DNA of 64,000 nt from Burkholderia sp. Bp8963 (GCF_003854275.1 NZ_QTQP01000002.1:1-64000), one strand, 5' to 3'; shown: positions 26,269-35,071, counted from the stretch's first letter. A program made the numbers and translations. The notes: generated from the letters alone by a model not told the origin.

Positions 26269-28166
26269 TGCAGTTCCATCCCAAGTTCGATCAACGTATC
26301 CAACTTGGTCGCCCAAAATGGCGACAACTCACCGTCGACATCGACTTCGCGCTCCAGCCGCTCAACAAGGGCGGTGTCACGGCTGCGGATCAAATCCAGG
26401 TAAAACTCTAAGGCACGCAGTACGGGACCGAACGCCTCATTTTGCTCTTCGACACTACCCGCATACCGTGCTGATACGCGAATACAGTGTCGAGCGCTGA
26501 GGAGCTTTCGTGCATCCACTTCGTCCGCATGGATTCGGTACTTCTCGCAGAATAGGCATCCTTCCCCCCGCTTACAGTCAGGCTCGACGGGCGGCCTATC
26601 GATGATAGGTTTAGGCTCATCCGGAGTCGCGCATGCGCCGGTCGAGCGCTCAGCAACAACCGCACCACGGGTGAGAATCACATTTTTTGCATTTTCCGCC
26701 AATCCTAGGTAGGCCCCCATCTCCATAAAATGATCGGCCTCAGTTCCATTGCTATAGTTTTCAATTGATGTCGCCACGGAGTGCTGCATAACTGTTGCAG
26801 CGAGGATAGGATCCCCTTTCCGCACCACGTAATCCTGCTTCGACGCCCGCCACTGCCGTGGAGAAATTTTCGGCACATCGGGGGACAATTTCCTCAAAAT
26901 CGTATAGAAGTGATGAACCCCCGCAGGCCTAAATCTCCGGATAACAGTCGATCGGCGAGGATCATACGTAAAAAACAAATACTCCCACTTTCGCCCCATA
27001 AGCAGAAATTCTCGCAAACGAAGATATTGCCTAAAAATAGGCATATACATCACTCCGATCTCGAATTCCTGCGATTTTCCACCCGCACGATATTTGATCA
27101 CCCGAATACCCTGCCGGGCGATGACGGGGTTTTCAACAGCCCTCGCAATGTCACCACTCCATAGCACGTCAGCAGACGATGCTGCATTCATACCCGTCAC
27201 CGCCATGAACAAAAGATGGAATGCATAACATGCGGTGATGCCACGCCACAATCTTCCCGGATGATGAGGATCCGCATTCGCAGCCGCAATGATTTTCTCA
27301 GCACGTGCGACGGCGATAGCCGCATCCCGAGGCTTAGAATAAAATCTCTCAACCTCACTCAGACTCCGAATACGCCCGACATCCCTATCATAAACATACC
27401 CAACAGGCGCATCAAAATTCCAATCATTCAATGGGAATATCCAAATACGCCCATTTGGGTAATTCTCGCAGCGAGGAACCTCCAACGCATACGGAAATTG
27501 ATTCAACCCACCACTAGTCGTTCGATTGAGTACTAAGTCACTAAACCCGCAAAACAGACACTCGCACCATGCCAAAACCGAGGATCGCGCCTGGTCATCC
27601 GGCAACACGGTTGACTGAACAAGATATTTTGTCTGAGTTAAAACGTTTACGCCCTGCGCAAAGTCGTCAACCTCATAAAAATCTTGGAGCACAATAGCGA
27701 CCTGCCTCTGCTCCATCGCCCCACTATTTTGACCGAGCAAGTGTTGATCAACTCGACGCCGAATATCGGCACTCCACTCACGATAAGCCGCCTGAGCACT
27801 GCCTATTCCCTGAAGAACGTCCCCATGAGAATTTTCATCGCACCAGTCTATAAACCTCGAAAATGAGCGAAATCTCGCAATCAAAGTATAAGGTCTTACC
27901 GACCCACTTACGGAAGAATCTTTAACAATCTCAACCAGCCGCCTAATCGAGCTTGCGCGAGATATGCTATATGACTCAAAGTCGACTCGTCGCCCACCTC
28001 CCGCCCCTCTCTTTTTCGCATCGCGCCTCAAATAGCATAATGCACCAAAATCAATCGATTGGGAGTAGTAAAGCTTGACCACAACCCGATCAACTCGCAA
28101 CATATCACCATCATTCTTCCGAGTTAAATCTAAAAACCTCACTTCCCGCGGTTTAAATTTTACCAT
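26265..28166 (-). CDS. ginB: GinB-like tyrosine recombinase with degenerate active site
   Basis: A 633-aa protein. The ATG at 28166 follows GGGGGAGGTG closely; a start five codons upstream is possible. The C-terminal domain has the recombinase layout, but the first arginine is replaced by asparagine (VTGMNAASSADV) and the usual HxxR reads RQWR. H462 (MQHSVATS) and Y471 (IENYSNG) remain. A cysteine cluster CKRGEGCLFCEKYRIH follows, a possible zinc site. It overlaps ginA by 14 bases and ginC by four. Codon use is AT-richer than in the core genome. If the substitutions abolish cleavage, it would serve a structural role within a hetero-complex. Confidence 0.82.
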   Translation of the reverse strand: MVKFKPREVRFLDLTRKNDGDMLRVDRVVVKLYYSQSIDFGALCYLRRDAKKRGAGGGRRVDFESYSISRASSIRRLVEIVKDSSVSGSVRPYTLIARFRSFSRFIDWCDENSHGDVLQGIGSAQAAYREWSADIRRRVDQHLLGQNSGAMEQRQVAIVLQDFYEVDDFAQGVNVLTQTKYLVQSTVLPDDQARSSVLAWCECLFCGFSDLVLNRTTSGGLNQFPYALEVPRCENYPNGRIWIFPLNDWNFDAPVGYVYDRDVGRIRSLSEVERFYSKPRDAAIAVARAEKIIAAANADPHHPGRLWRGITACYAFHLLFMAVTGMNAASSADVLWSGDIARAVENPVIARQGIRVIKYRAGGKSQEFEIGVMYMPIFRQYLRLREFLLMGRKWEYLFFTYDPRRSTVIRRFRPAGVHHFYTILRKLSPDVPKISPRQWRASKQDYVVRKGDPILAATVMQHSVATSIENYSNGTEADHFMEMGAYLGLAENAKNVILTRGAVVAERSTGACATPDEPKPIIDRPPVEPDCKRGEGCLFCEKYRIHADEVDARKLLSARHCIRVSARYAGSVEEQNEAFGPVLRALEFYLDLIRSRDTALVERLEREVDVDGELSPFWATKLDTLIELGMELQ

Positions 28167-29601
28167 CACCTCCCCCGACATCCATTGCCATCTCGACGAG
28201 GCCTCTCAGGCGAACCTCCCAATCATCTTGTATCTTTTGTTTAATTTTTAAATTTCCACGATACTTGAGATAACGTTCAGTCGTGGCTAATGATTCATGA
28301 CACATACGAACGCGTACAAAATCCAACACGTGAGAGTATGCAATTTCACGCCGATCCATGAGGGGCACCATCTCGTCGACCATATTCATTCCAAATGTGG
28401 CCCGCAAATCATGGAATCTATATGAAAATGAGGCATCGAATGTTTTTCGAATTTCTGGAATTATATATTCCGCGATATACTGACGAACAGCCTGCCCCCT
28501 TGGAATGTATTTCCGATGCAACCCGGAATTAGATCCCTCCTCTTGACTAGAGGCGTACATTGGCGCACCACGCACCGTAAGAAATAGATATTGGCCTGGA
28601 GAATCATCCCCCGCTCGTTTGCGTCGAATCTTTGCTCGATCGCTGTGCGCATAAATTCGCAACTGCTCATGAAACCAGATGGGAATTCGAAGTGTTTGTT
28701 TCTTACTGTTCTTCGTGTCGACCCCTGTTCCAGGCCCGACGACGCAGACCGACTCAGTGCCGTCGGCGCAAAGTCGAAATGCATCTCGCACCCTGAATGT
28801 CAAAACAGTTTGCATTCGAGCGCCGGAGAGTAGTGCCAAGAGATGTATAAGAGTCATCTCTGTATTACCTAGCTTTTGTAGAGTGACCAAAAGCCACTCC
28901 TGTTCAAGCTGAGTTAGCGGCCTTAATTCTCCACCGTCCCGGATGTACTCGCTATATTCGTCTTCTTGTTGAGTGACATTGATTCCCAAGTCAGTTGTCT
29001 TAACCGCTAGGACCCTGGTCTGTCCGTAGGCCCCATGAGCCTGGATGAGAACCTCCCCATCCTTCCACGGCGCGTACTCTGGCTTGATCAAGCCTTCGTC
29101 GACGAGCCAACGATAGAATCGGACGATTAGCCGAATCCGTCGTTTCGCCGTTGTTGGGGCCAGCGTTCCGTCCCACACTTCGTGGACTAGGTGACTTCGG
29201 AAGCGATATGTCGGCCTGAGGAACTTATGGCTGGGAAAGTGACGCCAGTCGACATCCGCCTCCTCCAGAAACCGGCAGTAGGCCGCAAGATCTTCTGCCT
29301 GGCTGAGAAATGTCGTCATCTTCGGGTGCGGTCGCCCCTCCACGGCTGCAAAGATGAAGAGATTCGCCTCATCCCAAGGGACCCCACTCCCTCGGAGGAC
29401 CAACGGGTAGGAATCGAATGCCGACCGCACCCACTTCGGCTTCCCAATTTGCCCTGGGCCTCCGTCGCAAGCAGCCTTTGGTCGAACAAAGTAGTAGCCC
29501 CCTTCGGGCAAATCAATTTGTTCGGCTGATCCGTCCCCGTCTTCTGCCGACTCAGATACGACATAGCGAGGAAGCACGGTTTTGCGCGCATGTCCCGTCA
29601 T
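28153..29601 (-). CDS. ginA: GinA-like tyrosine recombinase
   Basis: A 482-aa tyrosine recombinase and first gene of the operon. Core-binding region: about residues 85-200. Catalytic residues are R262 (LLSGARMQTV), a lysine near 298-301, H397 and R400 (FHDLRATF), H435 (CHESLATT) and the nucleophile Y444 (TERYLKY). AAGGA lies six bases before the ATG. It starts 45 bases after the stop of the truncated DUF924 frame and about 80 bases from the island edge, where the recombinases must act. The following three genes overlap it in series, so all four products are made together. Confidence 0.88.
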   Translation of the reverse strand: MTGHARKTVLPRYVVSESAEDGDGSAEQIDLPEGGYYFVRPKAACDGGPGQIGKPKWVRSAFDSYPLVLRGSGVPWDEANLFIFAAVEGRPHPKMTTFLSQAEDLAAYCRFLEEADVDWRHFPSHKFLRPTYRFRSHLVHEVWDGTLAPTTAKRRIRLIVRFYRWLVDEGLIKPEYAPWKDGEVLIQAHGAYGQTRVLAVKTTDLGINVTQQEDEYSEYIRDGGELRPLTQLEQEWLLVTLQKLGNTEMTLIHLLALLSGARMQTVLTFRVRDAFRLCADGTESVCVVGPGTGVDTKNSKKQTLRIPIWFHEQLRIYAHSDRAKIRRKRAGDDSPGQYLFLTVRGAPMYASSQEEGSNSGLHRKYIPRGQAVRQYIAEYIIPEIRKTFDASFSYRFHDLRATFGMNMVDEMVPLMDRREIAYSHVLDFVRVRMCHESLATTERYLKYRGNLKIKQKIQDDWEVRLRGLVEMAMDVGGGDGKI

Positions 29602-29644
29602 TGCCGTTCCTTCTCAAAGAGAACGGCGTCCATTTTCGGGTAAC

Positions 29645-29700
29645 TTTCAGGTAGCCACAAGAACTGGATTACTTGTACGTATGCGCGAGAACTGGTCGAG
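29645..29700. other. island-chromosome junction, putative attachment site
   Basis: Read on the minus strand, DUF924 coding sequence continues normally to VLDQFSR, ending at TTCTCGCGCA near 29682, and then changes to unrelated DNA. The expected family continuation (N-x-Y-R-G-T-P) is absent. AGAACTGG occurs twice, at 29660-29667 and 29688-29695, 28 bases apart, which may be part of the recombination core or arm sites. The partner repeat at the other end of the island is outside the window. Confidence 0.65.
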
Positions 29701-29949
29701 CACGACGATCAGCGCGAGCGTGCCGAGCGGCGACACGGCCCAGTGGTCGCAGGCGCCGTCGCACGCCGCATCGAGCAACGCGCCGTAACGCTCGCGCAGC
29801 ACCGTATCGAGCGCCGCGCCGCCGTTGAACCACATCTTGCGTTCGACGCCGAATTCCGCCGAGCCGGGCATGCCGAACCAGAAATCCAGCACCTCGCCCG
29901 CGCGCGGGTCGAGTGCCCCATCGTCGTTGTTCGCGTGATTGACCGTCAT
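29647..29949 (-). pseudogene. DUF924-family protein, interrupted by the island
   Basis: The frame encodes 89 native residues of a DUF924 protein: AGEVLDFWFGMPGSAEFG, KMWFNGG, then GTLALIVVLDQFSR, the conserved family core. It then runs into 11 island-encoded residues (IRTSNPVLVAT) and stops. Intact members are roughly twice this length, so the second half of the fold is gone and the gene is probably inactive. Its ATG overlaps the AlaX stop by four bases, showing it was the last gene of that operon. DUF924 function is not established. The remainder should be found at the left end of the island. Confidence 0.88.
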
Positions 29950-30695
29950 GCAAGCTCCAGTACAAGGCGTCGCGTGCGCGCGCTCTTCTTTTCGAGTTTC
30001 GCGACCCGCAGGCCGCCGATTTCCGACGTGTTGCGCACGTGCGTGCCGCCGCACGGCTGCAGGTCGACGCCGTCGATCCGCAACAGCCGCACGCGGCCGA
30101 GCCCCATCGGCGGCTTCACGCTCATCGTGCGCACGAGTTCCGGCCGCTCGGCCATTTCGTCGTCGGTGATCCATTCGGTCGTGACCGGATGCGCGCCGCC
30201 GATCAGATCGGCCAGCCGCCGCTCGACGTCGTCGCGGTCGATCGGCTCGGCCGTCGCGAAATCGAGCCGCACGTAGTCGGCGGTCACGCTGCAGCCGTCG
30301 ACCGGATACGGCAGCACCGCGCACATCAGGTGCGCGGCAGTATGCAGGCGCATGTGCCGGTAGCGGCGCGCCCAGTCGATTTCCGCGACGATCCGCGCGC
30401 CGGGCGCGAGCGCCACGAGTGCGACGAGTGCCGCGAGGCCCGCGTCCTGGCCCGGCGCCGGCACGTGCGCCGCGTCGTCGGGCGTCGCGCCGTCGAACTT
30501 CGCCTTGCGCGTATCGTCGATCGCGATCGACGTGCCGTCCGGCAGCGTCAGCACGCCGCTGTCGCCGGCCTGGCCGCCGCCGAGCGGATAGAACACCGTG
30601 CGGTCGAGCCGGATGCCGTCGTCGCCGAGCGCCGTGACGACCGCTTCGCAGCGGGTCAGGTACGCGTCTTCCCGAAACAATGCGTGTGTCGTCAT
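29946..30695 (-). CDS. alaX: alanyl-tRNA editing protein AlaX
   Basis: A 249-aa free-standing relative of the AlaRS editing domain. The zinc and catalytic motifs are HTAAH (H118, H122) and CGGTH (C215, H219). The N-terminal PLGGGQAGDSG segment of a beta-barrel domain identifies the medium-length AlaX form. It hydrolyses Ser- or Gly-mischarged tRNA-Ala in the cytoplasm, a proofreading step of translation. It is translationally coupled to the broken DUF924 gene and follows the haemoglobin gene by about 100 bases. Confidence 0.93.
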   Translation of the reverse strand: MTTHALFREDAYLTRCEAVVTALGDDGIRLDRTVFYPLGGGQAGDSGVLTLPDGTSIAIDDTRKAKFDGATPDDAAHVPAPGQDAGLAALVALVALAPGARIVAEIDWARRYRHMRLHTAAHLMCAVLPYPVDGCSVTADYVRLDFATAEPIDRDDVERRLADLIGGAHPVTTEWITDDEMAERPELVRTMSVKPPMGLGRVRLLRIDGVDLQPCGGTHVRNTSEIGGLRVAKLEKKSARTRRLVLELA

Positions 30696-30798
30696 GGGGA
30701 AAATCTCGTGTTGAACGGGGAGCGGCCAGTGTCACGCGCAGCCGCACCGCCGGCCAGACGCACTGCGGGCGGCAGCCGGGCAGCGGCGTACCGGTCGA

Positions 30799-31209
30799 TC
30801 AACCGGGCCGGTTGCGCATCCAGTCGGCGGTATCGTAGAACGAATGCATCAGTCGCTCGCGCAGCGGCTCGGGCAGGCCGACGTCCTCCATCGCCCACGC
30901 CATGCAGCGCAGCCACTGGTCGCGCTCGACCGACGCGATCGGAAACGGCAGGTGCCGTGCGCGCAGGCGCGGATGGCCGAAGCGGCTGATGTAGTGGTCC
31001 GGCCCGCCGAGCCAGCCGCACAGGAACCAGAACAGCCTGTCGCGCGAACCGTCGAGCGACGCCGGATGCAGCGCGCGGATCTGCGCGAACTCCGGCTCGA
31101 GGTCCATCAGGTCGTAGAAGCGGTCCACCATCTCGCGCACGCGGCCTTCGCCGCCCACGAGTTCGAACGCGGTCGGCTGCGACGGCGCGTCGTCATTCAC
31201 ATCGGTCAT
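30799..31209 (-). CDS. group II truncated haemoglobin
   Basis: A 136-aa 2-over-2 globin. It shows AFELVGGEGRVREMVDRFYD at the start, then LFWFLCGWLGGPDHYISRFG with HPRLRARHLPFPI carrying the proximal-histidine region, and a group-II-type tryptophan in the SVERDQWLRCMAWAM segment. It binds haem and oxygen or nitric oxide in the cytoplasm and is thought to assist in redox or NO protection. It lies 42 bases after the permease gene in the same operon. Confidence 0.92.
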   Translation of the reverse strand: MTDVNDDAPSQPTAFELVGGEGRVREMVDRFYDLMDLEPEFAQIRALHPASLDGSRDRLFWFLCGWLGGPDHYISRFGHPRLRARHLPFPIASVERDQWLRCMAWAMEDVGLPEPLRERLMHSFYDTADWMRNRPG

Positions 31210-31251
31210 ACGGATAATCGGAAATCAGGGTCATCAGGGCCGCGGCGACGC

Positions 31252-33924
31252 TCATGCGTCGCGCAGCGATTGCAGCGCGGGACGCCGCAGCACATTATGC
31301 AGGCTCAGCCAGCCGGCTGCACTCGTGCAGGCCACGCCGGCCGCGATGCCGGCCGGCACGAGCCACGGATCGACCGCGAGCCGGAAATCGAACACGCGCG
31401 ACGCGAGCACCCAGCCGACGCCGATCGCGCCCGCCGCGGCGAGCGCGCCGGCCAGCACGCCGACGACGACGAATTCCGCGCGCTGCACCGCACCCACCTG
31501 CGCGCGCGACGCGCCGAGCGCGCGCAACAGCGCCGCCTCCCGCACCCGCTCGTCGCGCGAGCCCGCGAGCGCCGCATAGAGCACCAGCACGCCGGCTGCG
31601 AGCGTGAACACGAACAGGAACTGCACCGCGCTGACCACCTGCAGCATCATCCGCTGCAATTGCGCGAGAATCGGCGCCACGTCGATCGCGGTCAGGTTCG
31701 GATAGCGCGCGATCAAAGGATCGAGCAGCGCCGCGCGCTCGGCCGGCAGGTGGAAGCTCGTCAGGTAGATCGCCGGGAAATCCTGCAGCGCAGCGGGCGG
31801 CATCAGCACGAAGAAGTTCACGCGGAACGTGCCCCAGTCGAGCTTGCGCACGCTAGTGACCGGCGCCTCGATCGGCAGGCCCGTCACGTCGAAGCGCAAC
31901 ACGTCGCCCGGCTTCACCGCGAGGATCTTCGCGAGCCCCGCCTCGATCGAGATCTGCGGGGTTGCCGACGTGCCGAACCAGTCGCCGGACGTGATCCGGT
32001 TGTCGGGCGGCAGCTCGGTCGTATACGACAGGTTGAATTCGCGGTCGACGAGCCGGCGCGCATCGTCGGACGCATAGGCGTCGGGATTCACCGGCTTGCC
32101 GTTGATCGCGACGAGCCGGCCGCGCACCATCGGCGCGGGCACCGCGTCGCGTACGCCGTGCGCGGCCAGGTATGCGGCGACGTCGGCGCGCTGGTCCGGC
32201 TGGATGTCGATCAGGAACTGGTTCGGCGCATCGGGCGGCATCGATTGCCGCCAGCCGTCGACGAGATCGTTGCGCGTGATCGCGATCAGCAGCAGGCACA
32301 TCAGGCCGAGCGCGAGCGCGGTGATCTGCAGCGCGCTCGCGGTGCCGCGCCGGTGCAGCGACGCGAGTGCGTAGCGCCAGCCGATGCCCGTCGAGATGCG
32401 CCCGTTGCGCACCACGCGCGCCGCCGCGAACAGCGCGAGCCGGACGATCAGCGCGAAGCCGACGAGCGCGCCCGCGAAGCCGCCCGCGACGATCAGCCCG
32501 AGTTTCAGGTTGCCCGCGGCCGCGACGAGGAGCGCCGCGAACAGCGCGATACCGAGCGCGTAAGCGGCCCACGCGATGCGCACGGCGCCGCCCCACTCGC
32601 GCCGCAGCACGCGCACCGGCGGCACGCGCGTCAGCGGCGCGAGCGGCGGCAACGCGAAGCCGAGCAGCAGCACCAGCGCCGCGCCGATACCGATGAGCGC
32701 CGGCCACAGCGTCGGCGGCGGCAGCACGACATCGATCAGACTGCCGAGCGCCGCGAGCAGCAGCCAGTGGCCGCCGTAGCCGAGCAACGCGCCCGCCACG
32801 CCGCCCGCGACGCCGAGCCCCGTGAATTCGAGCGCGAACAGCGCGCCGAGCGTGCGGCGGCTGACGCCAAGGCAGCGCATCGTCGCACAGCCGTCGAGAT
32901 GGCGCCGCATGTAGCGCTGCGCGGCCATCGCGATCGCGACCGCGGCGAGCAGCCCGGTCAGCAGCGCGACGAGCGTCAGGAAATGGCGCGCGCGGTCGAG
33001 CGTCTGGCGCACCTGCGGCTGGCCCTCCTGCAGCGATTCGAGGCCGACGCCGCGCAGCTTGCCGTCGTCGACGCGCGCGTGCGCGTAAGCCTCGAAGCGC
33101 GCGACCGCATCATCGGCGCCGGCCACCAGCAGCCGGTAGGTGACGCGGCTGCCGTAGCCGGTCAGCCCGGTCGCAGCAAGTTCGTCTGCGCGCATCATCA
33201 CCCGTGGCGAGAAATTCACGAACGAGAAGCCGCGATCGAGTTCGCGCGAGATCGATGCCGCGACCGTGAACGTGCGCAGCCCGACTCGTACCGTGTCGCC
33301 GATCTTCAGGTGCAGCGCATCGAGCAGCACCGGGTCGGCCCATACGGTGCCGGGCGCCGGAATCGCGGCCGCCTTGCGCGCGGGCGCACCGACGGCCGGC
33401 ACGATCTCGACGGCGCCGCGTAGCGGATAGCCGGGCGACACGGCCTTCACGGCCGCGAGCCGCGCAGGCGGCGCGTCGCCCGTCGCCTCGCCGACGGTCG
33501 AGCCGATCATGCTGGGGAAGATCGCGGTGGTCGCGGTGCGCAGGCCGAGCGTGCGCGCCTGCTGGTCGAACGATGCGTCGACCGGATGATCCGAGCGCAC
33601 GACGAAATCGGCGCCGAGCATCTGCCGCGCGTCGCGCTCGAGGCCCTGACGCAGCCGGTCGGCGAGAAAACCGACGCTCGTCAGCGCGGCGACCGCCAGC
33701 ACCAGCGCGAGCACGAGCAGCGTCAGCTCGCCTGCGCGCCAGTCGCGCCCGGTCATGCGCGCGGACTGCCGGAGCAGGTCGCGCCAGCCGAAGCGCGCGG
33801 CGTGCGCGGGTCCGCTAATGTCGCGTGGGCCGACGGATGGCGGCTCCATGGATGGAGGCTCCACGGATCGCCGCCCCACGGATCGCCGCCCCACGGATGG
33901 CCGCCCCACGGATGGCCGCCCCAT
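31252..33924 (-). CDS. FtsX-family ABC transporter permease (YbbP-like)
   Basis: An 890-aa permease of the large eight- to ten-helix YbbP type. The frame is open far upstream, but the ATG at 33924 overlaps the DUF4126 stop by one base (TGATG), giving a coupled start. Residues 2-31 are a pentapeptide repeat (GRPSV/GRRSV/EPPSM) encoded by a 15-bp tandem repeat. Then come MTGRDWRAGELTLLVLALVL (helix 1), a large periplasmic domain, a FtsX core with LTLVALLTGLLAAVAIAMAA, a second periplasmic domain and a final FtsX core ending in LHNVLRRPALQSLRDA. Such permeases work with an ATPase of the YbbA type in lipid or lipoprotein handling. No ATPase gene adjoins it here. Confidence 0.87.
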   Translation of the reverse strand: MGRPSVGRPSVGRRSVGRRSVEPPSMEPPSVGPRDISGPAHAARFGWRDLLRQSARMTGRDWRAGELTLLVLALVLAVAALTSVGFLADRLRQGLERDARQMLGADFVVRSDHPVDASFDQQARTLGLRTATTAIFPSMIGSTVGEATGDAPPARLAAVKAVSPGYPLRGAVEIVPAVGAPARKAAAIPAPGTVWADPVLLDALHLKIGDTVRVGLRTFTVAASISRELDRGFSFVNFSPRVMMRADELAATGLTGYGSRVTYRLLVAGADDAVARFEAYAHARVDDGKLRGVGLESLQEGQPQVRQTLDRARHFLTLVALLTGLLAAVAIAMAAQRYMRRHLDGCATMRCLGVSRRTLGALFALEFTGLGVAGGVAGALLGYGGHWLLLAALGSLIDVVLPPPTLWPALIGIGAALVLLLGFALPPLAPLTRVPPVRVLRREWGGAVRIAWAAYALGIALFAALLVAAAGNLKLGLIVAGGFAGALVGFALIVRLALFAAARVVRNGRISTGIGWRYALASLHRRGTASALQITALALGLMCLLLIAITRNDLVDGWRQSMPPDAPNQFLIDIQPDQRADVAAYLAAHGVRDAVPAPMVRGRLVAINGKPVNPDAYASDDARRLVDREFNLSYTTELPPDNRITSGDWFGTSATPQISIEAGLAKILAVKPGDVLRFDVTGLPIEAPVTSVRKLDWGTFRVNFFVLMPPAALQDFPAIYLTSFHLPAERAALLDPLIARYPNLTAIDVAPILAQLQRMMLQVVSAVQFLFVFTLAAGVLVLYAALAGSRDERVREAALLRALGASRAQVGAVQRAEFVVVGVLAGALAAAGAIGVGWVLASRVFDFRLAVDPWLVPAGIAAGVACTSAAGWLSLHNVLRRPALQSLRDA
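33831..33920. repeat. 15-bp tandem repeat in the permease 5' end
   Basis: Six consecutive 15-base units, consensus CCACGGATGGCCGCC on the plus strand, run from 33831 to 33920. The two units at 33861-33890 are identical, as are the two at 33891-33920. Because 15 is a multiple of three, copy-number change would add or remove pentapeptides without shifting the frame. The repeat lies just inside the coupled start of the permease gene. Confidence 0.85.
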
Positions 33925-34541
33925 CAATCCCGCTTGCTCCCGACCGAGTTGAGCCGCGTCACCATGTGGTTCGCCATCCCGCGAAAGCCACCCGACACGC
34001 CGCGCCACAGCCGCGGCACCGCCCACACCGAACCCGCGATGAAAGCGGCCAGCAGCACGAGGAACAGCAGCGGCACGAAGAACGCGAGCGCGAGCCCGCC
34101 GAACACGAGGCCGTCCTCGGTCGACGACGCAATCCAGTTCGAGATCGGTTCGGGCGACAGGTTGATCAGCGCGCGCGTGCCGGCCTTCGTGATGTGCGCG
34201 GCGCCCGCGAGCGAGCCACCCGCGAGGCCTGCGACCGCGAGCACGGTCGGATCGGCGTGGCCGAGCGCGCCGGCTGCGAGCACGGCGCCGGCCGGGATGC
34301 GGATGAACGTATGCACCGCATCCCACAGCGAATCGAACGCGGGAATCTTGTCTGCGAGGAATTCGGTGATCGCAAGCACGCCGGCGGCGCCGATCACCCA
34401 CGGCGACGTGAGCACCGCGAGCGTATCGGGCAGGTGGAGCCAGCCGGCACGCGCCAGCACGCCGGCGATCAGCACCGTCAGGTACAGACGCAGGCCGCTC
34501 GCCCATGCCAGTCCCGCGCCGAGCGAAATGGCTTCGATCAT
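33924..34541 (-). CDS. DUF4126 membrane protein
   Basis: A 205-aa integral membrane protein of the DUF4126 family. It begins EAISLGAGLAWASGLRLYLT, characteristic of the family, followed by helices VIGAAGVLAITEFLADKIPA, AGAVLAAGALGHADPTVLAV and LALAFFVPLLFLVLLAAFIA. Five or so membrane segments are expected in the inner membrane. Function is unknown. Its stop codon overlaps the start of the permease gene, indicating coupled expression and possibly a shared role at the envelope. Confidence 0.88.
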   Translation of the reverse strand: MIEAISLGAGLAWASGLRLYLTVLIAGVLARAGWLHLPDTLAVLTSPWVIGAAGVLAITEFLADKIPAFDSLWDAVHTFIRIPAGAVLAAGALGHADPTVLAVAGLAGGSLAGAAHITKAGTRALINLSPEPISNWIASSTEDGLVFGGLALAFFVPLLFLVLLAAFIAGSVWAVPRLWRGVSGGFRGMANHMVTRLNSVGSKRD

Positions 34542-34728
34542 GGCCCTCTCCTTGCACTTTCCGTGCGTTTCGCCGATCGATCAGGATGGCCGGCCACGCG
34601 GCGCGTGGCGGCCGGCGGCGCTTGCCGTGTCGCGCTCGGCGCGCGACGCAACGGCATTCAGGCTCGAATGCGTTCCATTATAGACAGGGAAGCCGGCGCG
34701 CCGGCGCAAATCCCCATGAGGACAATCC

Positions 34729-35049
34729 TCAGGTGGCGGACGACAGCTTGAGGCCGATCAGGCCGACGACGATCAGCGACGCGCTCGCGATGCGGGCGAC
34801 GGTCAGCGCCTCGCCCATCATCACGATGCCGAACACGAATGCACCGACCGCGCCGATGCCGGTCCAGACCGCGTACGCGGTGCCGAGCGGCAACTGGCGC
34901 ATCGCAACCGCGAGCAGTCCGAAGCTGGCCAGCGCCGTGACGATCGTAAATACCGACGGTCCGAGCCGCGTAAAACCTTCTGACGATTTCATGCCGGCCG
35001 CCCAGGCCACTTCCAGCAAACCGGCGATCAACAACAGTACCCACGCCAT
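34729..35049 (-). CDS. gdx: guanidinium exporter Gdx (SugE), SMR family
   Basis: A 105-aa four-helix small multidrug resistance protein. Using the ATG at 35049 (GGAG precedes it) gives [19 protein letters not shown], the exact register and length of E. coli Gdx/SugE, with the essential glutamate E13 and tryptophan W16. [14 protein letters not shown] and [18 protein letters not shown] are family hallmarks. It exchanges guanidinium for protons across the inner membrane. An upstream ATG at 35064 is in frame but overlaps the second hairpin region. The leader carries a probable guanidine-II riboswitch, which independently supports the Gdx rather than a drug-export assignment. Confidence 0.93.
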   Translation of the reverse strand: MAWVLLLIAGLLEVAWAAGMKSSEGFTRLGPSVFTIVTALASFGLLAVAMRQLPLGTAYAVWTGIGAVGAFVFGIVMMGEALTVARIASASLIVVGLIGLKLSSAT

Positions 35050-35071
35050 TTCGACGCGCTCCATGGATCAG

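Larger units (their letters stand above)
1..29682 (-). mobile_element. GInt-type genomic island (right-hand part)
   Basis: The right end is marked by a compact leftward operon of three dissimilar tyrosine recombinases and one small helical protein, starting about 80 bp from the point where a host DUF924 gene is broken. Three integrases plus a small protein at one end, a variable cargo and a short AT-rich far end is the published description of GInt islands (ginABCD). Base composition and coding density differ from the core region to the right, and the cargo contains insertion-sequence and pseudogene debris. The left end, with the rest of the DUF924 gene and the second attachment repeat, is not visible, so it should lie beyond base 1. 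An alternative is that only part of this stretch is the GInt and the rest is older island DNA. Confidence 0.75.

Noticed and set aside
24232-29601. Prophage or ICE integration module
   Set aside because: No phage structural, excisionase, conjugation or relaxase genes are visible, and the site is a protein gene rather than a tRNA. Three overlapping recombinases plus a small protein fit GInt better.
33925-34557. Upstream extension of the permease frame
   Set aside because: The open frame continues through the DUF4126 gene in another register, but the extra residues are Arg/Ala-rich noise. The coupled ATG at 33924 explains the gene better.
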